Positions 61,696 to 64,000 of a DNA stretch of 64,000 bases are shown one piece after another (position 1 is the stretch's first letter; each line of letters opens with the position of its first letter). The notes below the pieces were generated by a model. It did no database searches. It was not told the DNA's origin and saw only the letters and a list, made by a program, of their open reading frames with translations. Source of the DNA: Rhodococcus sp. 14-2483-1-2. GTDB lineage: Bacteria; Actinomycetota; Actinomycetes; Mycobacteriales; Mycobacteriaceae. The translations under genes and the position numbers were made by a program. The stretch spans positions 155,183 through 219,182 of the forward strand of contig NZ_NPFW01000008.1 of the NCBI RefSeq assembly GCF_002259405.1. The letters run 5' to 3'.

Positions 61696-62442
61696 ATGAC
61701 GAGCTGGACCATGCCCGGTATCGACTTCATGCTGCTGTGCAGTCGATTCGGGCGCGACCGACTGCCGTATCCCCTGGCGGTCACCATCGACGTCGAGACC
61801 GTGAACGAACTCCGACAACTGCGGCGGGAGGCGTCGGCGAGGATCGACGCGATGATGGACGAGAAGCTCGGCGCAGCTGTTCGGACCATCGTCGACCCGA
61901 TCGTTCGTATCGAATGTCGAGGCGAGACAACCGATTCCCGCTACGGAATCGTCCGCAGCCACGCAGCGATTCGTCACGACACGGCCACGGTACTCATCCA
62001 GGAGCCGGGGCCCGACGCCTCCTCCGGCGGTGCCGTCACCATCGAACTGACCGACCCGGCCCATGCCCCCGCCGTAGCTCTCGGATCCGTACCCACTGTT
62101 GCTGCCGGCCACCGACCGGCCGAGCGACTCGAACGCGCTACTGCTGCAGCGACTTCGGGCGGGTCGCATCTGTCCACCGCGACCCGGGGTGCGACGGCGG
62201 ACGAGCAGTTCCGGTCGTTCTTCGACCGCCCACGGTCTGCAGTCGGCGAGATCATCGTCGCGCGTGGCAAGACCTACGACAACCGCCGCGACACCGATGC
62301 CGTCTCGTTCTTCTGGATGGACTTCGAGCAGGACGGCCGGTACATCGTGCACTCCGCACAGACGATCGACATTGCGCCTGCCGATACCGCCGGCCTGGCG
62401 TCGGAAATCGAGCGACATGTGGCGGCTGCTCTGAGGCGGTGA
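61696..62442 (+). CDS. EspG-like ESX secretion chaperone
   Basis: A 248-residue EspG-family protein: MPGIDFMLLCSRFGRDRLPY near the N terminus, a central AAEQ-type helix region (ADEQFRSFFDRPRSAVGEI) and the C-terminal block FFWMDFEQDGRYIVHSAQ. EspG proteins bind the helical tip of PE-PPE dimers and keep them soluble for export. It lies two bases after the PPE-like gene and so is probably its specific chaperone. No core ESX ATPase gene is nearby. Confidence 0.84.
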   Translation: MTSWTMPGIDFMLLCSRFGRDRLPYPLAVTIDVETVNELRQLRREASARIDAMMDEKLGAAVRTIVDPIVRIECRGETTDSRYGIVRSHAAIRHDTATVLIQEPGPDASSGGAVTIELTDPAHAPAVALGSVPTVAAGHRPAERLERATAAATSGGSHLSTATRGATADEQFRSFFDRPRSAVGEIIVARGKTYDNRRDTDAVSFFWMDFEQDGRYIVHSAQTIDIAPADTAGLASEIERHVAAALRR

Positions 62443-62464
62443 ACACGGCCGGCCCTTGACACCC

Positions 62465-62513
62465 TATCGATAAGCGATAGGTTATCGATATTCGTTGTTA
62501 TCGACTATCGATA
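62465..62513. promoter_or_regulatory. triple TATCGATA operator array
   Basis: Three copies of the palindrome TATCGATA (62465-62472, 62483-62490, 62506-62513) lie in the 84-base gap before the DUF2975 gene. The first two form the wider inverted repeat ATCGATAA-N8-TTATCGAT. Spacings are 18 and 23 bases. They are probable binding sites for the XRE regulator at 63126-63353. Confidence 0.7.
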
Positions 62514-62526
62514 TGGAGGCGGCGGG

Positions 62527-63126
62527 ATGGCATACGGACTGAGCTCGATGCGGACGAACAAATGGTCGATGGTGTTCTATGCGGCACTGGCCGTGGGCTG
62601 GTCCGGCTGGAAGATGTGGAAATACCACTCCTCGGACTACGTCGTCGCCACGGTCGAACCCGAATCGAACACACCGCCCGTCGAGTTGTTCGGGGGCCAG
62701 TTGCAACCGGGAAACTCGGTCGAGCTCAGTGTTCCGAAGGCCGAGATCACGCGGCTGCTGGGCTTCATCGACGTGATGCGCTACGGCGCAACCGTCGTCG
62801 GTCTGGTCATCATCCTGGTGGGTCTGCTGTTCTTCTACCGCTTCTGCAACCGCGTGATCGCTGGGAATCCCTTCACCAACGCCGCGCGCACCGACGTCGT
62901 GCTGATCGGCGTGTGCATTCTCGCGTACCCCATCATCACTGGGTTCATGAACATGCTCGGCACCAACAGCGTCGTCGGTGCGCTCGAGCTGAGCACGACC
63001 ATCGACACTGCGCGGCCTGTCACCGGTCTCTGGATCGCGATCGCCGTGTCGACCTTCCTGCAGTTCGTCTACGCCGCCATCACCCAAGGCACCAAGCTCG
63101 CGCGCGATGCCGATGGTTTGGTCTGA
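62527..63126 (+). CDS. DUF2975 family membrane protein
   Basis: A 199-residue protein with about four helices (14-34, 85-110, 122-144, 160-180) and the DUF2975 feature RFCNRVIAGNPFTNAA. It precedes a short XRE regulator with a one-base overlap (TGATG), the standard DUF2975-YozG gene pair. Function is unknown but the membrane protein probably modulates the regulator. GGAGG lies close before the ATG. Confidence 0.82.
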   Translation: MAYGLSSMRTNKWSMVFYAALAVGWSGWKMWKYHSSDYVVATVEPESNTPPVELFGGQLQPGNSVELSVPKAEITRLLGFIDVMRYGATVVGLVIILVGLLFFYRFCNRVIAGNPFTNAARTDVVLIGVCILAYPIITGFMNMLGTNSVVGALELSTTIDTARPVTGLWIAIAVSTFLQFVYAAITQGTKLARDADGLV

Positions 63127-63353
63127 TGGCGGAGGAATTCGTCGACCACCTCGTCGTCTGCCATCTGGGCGAGATTCTCGACGCCCGCGGAATGACGCTC
63201 GCCGAGCTCTCGCGTCTCGCCGGGGTCAGCGTCGTCAATCTGTCGGTGCTCAAGAACGACCGCGCCAAGGCCATCCGATTCTCGACACTCACCGCCGTCT
63301 GTCGCGTCCTCGGCTGCACACCCGGCGACCTGTTCACGCTCCGCCAGATCTGA
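63126..63353 (+). CDS. XRE-family HTH regulator (YozG-like)
   Basis: A 75-residue HTH protein: HLGEILDARGMTLAELSRLA, the recognition helix VSVVNLSVLKNDRAKAIRFS, then AVCRVLGCTPGDLFTLRQI. It is the partner of the DUF2975 membrane protein. The TATCGATA array upstream of the pair is its likely target. It resembles, in size and arrangement, the XRE gene at 24469-24666. Confidence 0.87.
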   Translation: MAEEFVDHLVVCHLGEILDARGMTLAELSRLAGVSVVNLSVLKNDRAKAIRFSTLTAVCRVLGCTPGDLFTLRQI

Positions 63354-63443
63354 CCGCCACCGAATCGCAGCCACACCAGTCGGACAAATCGAACAAGTAC
63401 ATTGGATGACGGTAACCAGCACTTCGAGAGAGAGTCCACCACA

Positions 63444-64000
63444 TTGTCTGCTCCGGCCGGTCAACCGTTGTCCAAGGGTCAGAACGGCCCCCTCACCGTC
63501 GGTGACGTCGTCGTCTCCATCGCATTGGCCGTACCTGCGGACCTGTCTGCGCTGCTGGTCACCGACGCCGGAAAAGTACGCACCGACGCCGATTTCGTGT
63601 TCTTCAACCAGCCCACCGGCCCCGGCGTGCGCCTCGAGCCCAGCCAGGGCGGCCCGGCCCGGCTCGCCGTATCGCTCGCTGCAGTTCCCGCCGACATCGA
63701 GCAGATCCGCGCCGTCATCACCCTCGACGACGCGTCGAGCAACTTCGGTCGATCCGCCGCTCCCGTCGCGCGAGTGAGCGACGCAAGCGGAAATGTGCTG
63801 TACGAGTACACGATCGACGGTTTGAGCTCGGAGTCGATCGTGATCGCGCTGGAGATCTACCGCCGACAAGGAAGCTGGAAGGTGCGAGCCGTCGGGCAGG
63901 GTTACGCGGGCGGGTTCGCCGCGCTGGTGACCGACCACGGTGTGTCCGTGGACGACGCTCCTGCTCCTGCCCCGACACCTCCTCCCGCCCCCGCCACTCC
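63444..64000 (+). CDS. TerD-like stress protein (cut by window edge)
   Basis: At least 185 residues of a TerD-domain protein, open at the right edge: PLSKGQNGPLTVGDVVVSIA, AGKVRTDADFVFFNQPTGPG and [20 protein letters not shown]. The acidic calcium-loop residues of TerD at 54094-54669 are largely missing, so calcium binding is doubtful. After the domain a Pro/Ala-rich linker begins (VDDAPAPAPTPPPAPA), so it probably has further domains. The TTG start at 63444 is chosen by alignment to TerD N termini; GAGAGAGAG lies upstream. Confidence 0.8.
   Translation, partial: MSAPAGQPLSKGQNGPLTVGDVVVSIALAVPADLSALLVTDAGKVRTDADFVFFNQPTGPGVRLEPSQGGPARLAVSLAAVPADIEQIRAVITLDDASSNFGRSAAPVARVSDASGNVLYEYTIDGLSSESIVIALEIYRRQGSWKVRAVGQGYAGGFAALVTDHGVSVDDAPAPAPTPPPAPAT

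Noticed and set aside
62465..62513. TATCGATA repeats as a CRISPR or iteron array
   Set aside because: Only three 8-base palindromes with unequal spacing, next to an HTH gene; an operator fits better.

Overview
The window is a high-GC, gene-dense stretch of an actinobacterial chromosome, most likely from Rhodococcus or a close relative in the Nocardiaceae. This is inferred from gene content: the conserved near-origin block dnaB / rplI-rpsR-ssb-rpsF / DUF2029 membrane mannosyltransferase, a mycothiol-type DinB-fold protein, a KasA-like ketoacyl synthase, PPE-like plus EspG type VII secretion genes, and a PacL-CtpC metal-efflux pair. Many promoters look leaderless, and operon joints are often GTGA or ATGA overlaps. 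I see no rRNA, tRNA, insertion sequence, prophage or CRISPR array.

Left part (1-9000): a pair of Asp23/AmaP-like membrane proteins, an exo/endonuclease/phosphatase-fold protein, a lipase, and a DUF222-HNH nuclease with an SOS-box-like site at its start. Then comes the most unusual locus. It is a translationally coupled trio of a TIGR04222-type membrane protein ending in a Gly/Cys tail (Cys293, Cys297), a DUF692/MNIO-family multinuclear iron enzyme, and a protein that joins an MNIO-partner-like N-terminal domain to a cytochrome b and a molybdopterin domain. This looks like a peptide- or protein-modification system in which a membrane protein tail is the substrate.

Middle part (9000-43900): single transporters and metabolic enzymes (Nramp-related transporter, ABC exporter, SDR, old yellow enzyme, AlaA-like aminotransferase, split transketolase, methyltransferase, aldo/keto reductase). 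Many small regulators each sit next to a clear palindromic operator: a MarR gene between two pirin genes, a second MarR with a VOC gene, TetR with a thioesterase, a YafY/WYL regulator with a mycothiol-type gene, MocR with an EamA exporter, MerR with an aldo/keto reductase, and two small-membrane-protein/XRE pairs. A DUF6194 gene carries an in-frame UGA. A PacL-like chaperone precedes a CtpC-like P1B ATPase.

Right part (43900-64000): dnaB with a 520-base upstream region holding degenerate DnaA-box-like repeats, a SulP-carbonic anhydrase fusion, the rpsF-ssb-rpsR-rplI operon with a possible S6/S18 regulatory leader, a GT87-like membrane protein and two LuxR-type regulators. It ends in a Ter stress-response cluster: TerC-like DUF475, TerD, a coiled-coil protein, a citrate-lyase-like enzyme, a PRTase-TRSP-StiP fusion and a HAD phosphatase. 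The cluster runs into an orphan PPE-like/EspG pair, a DUF2975-XRE pair and a second TerD gene cut by the window edge.
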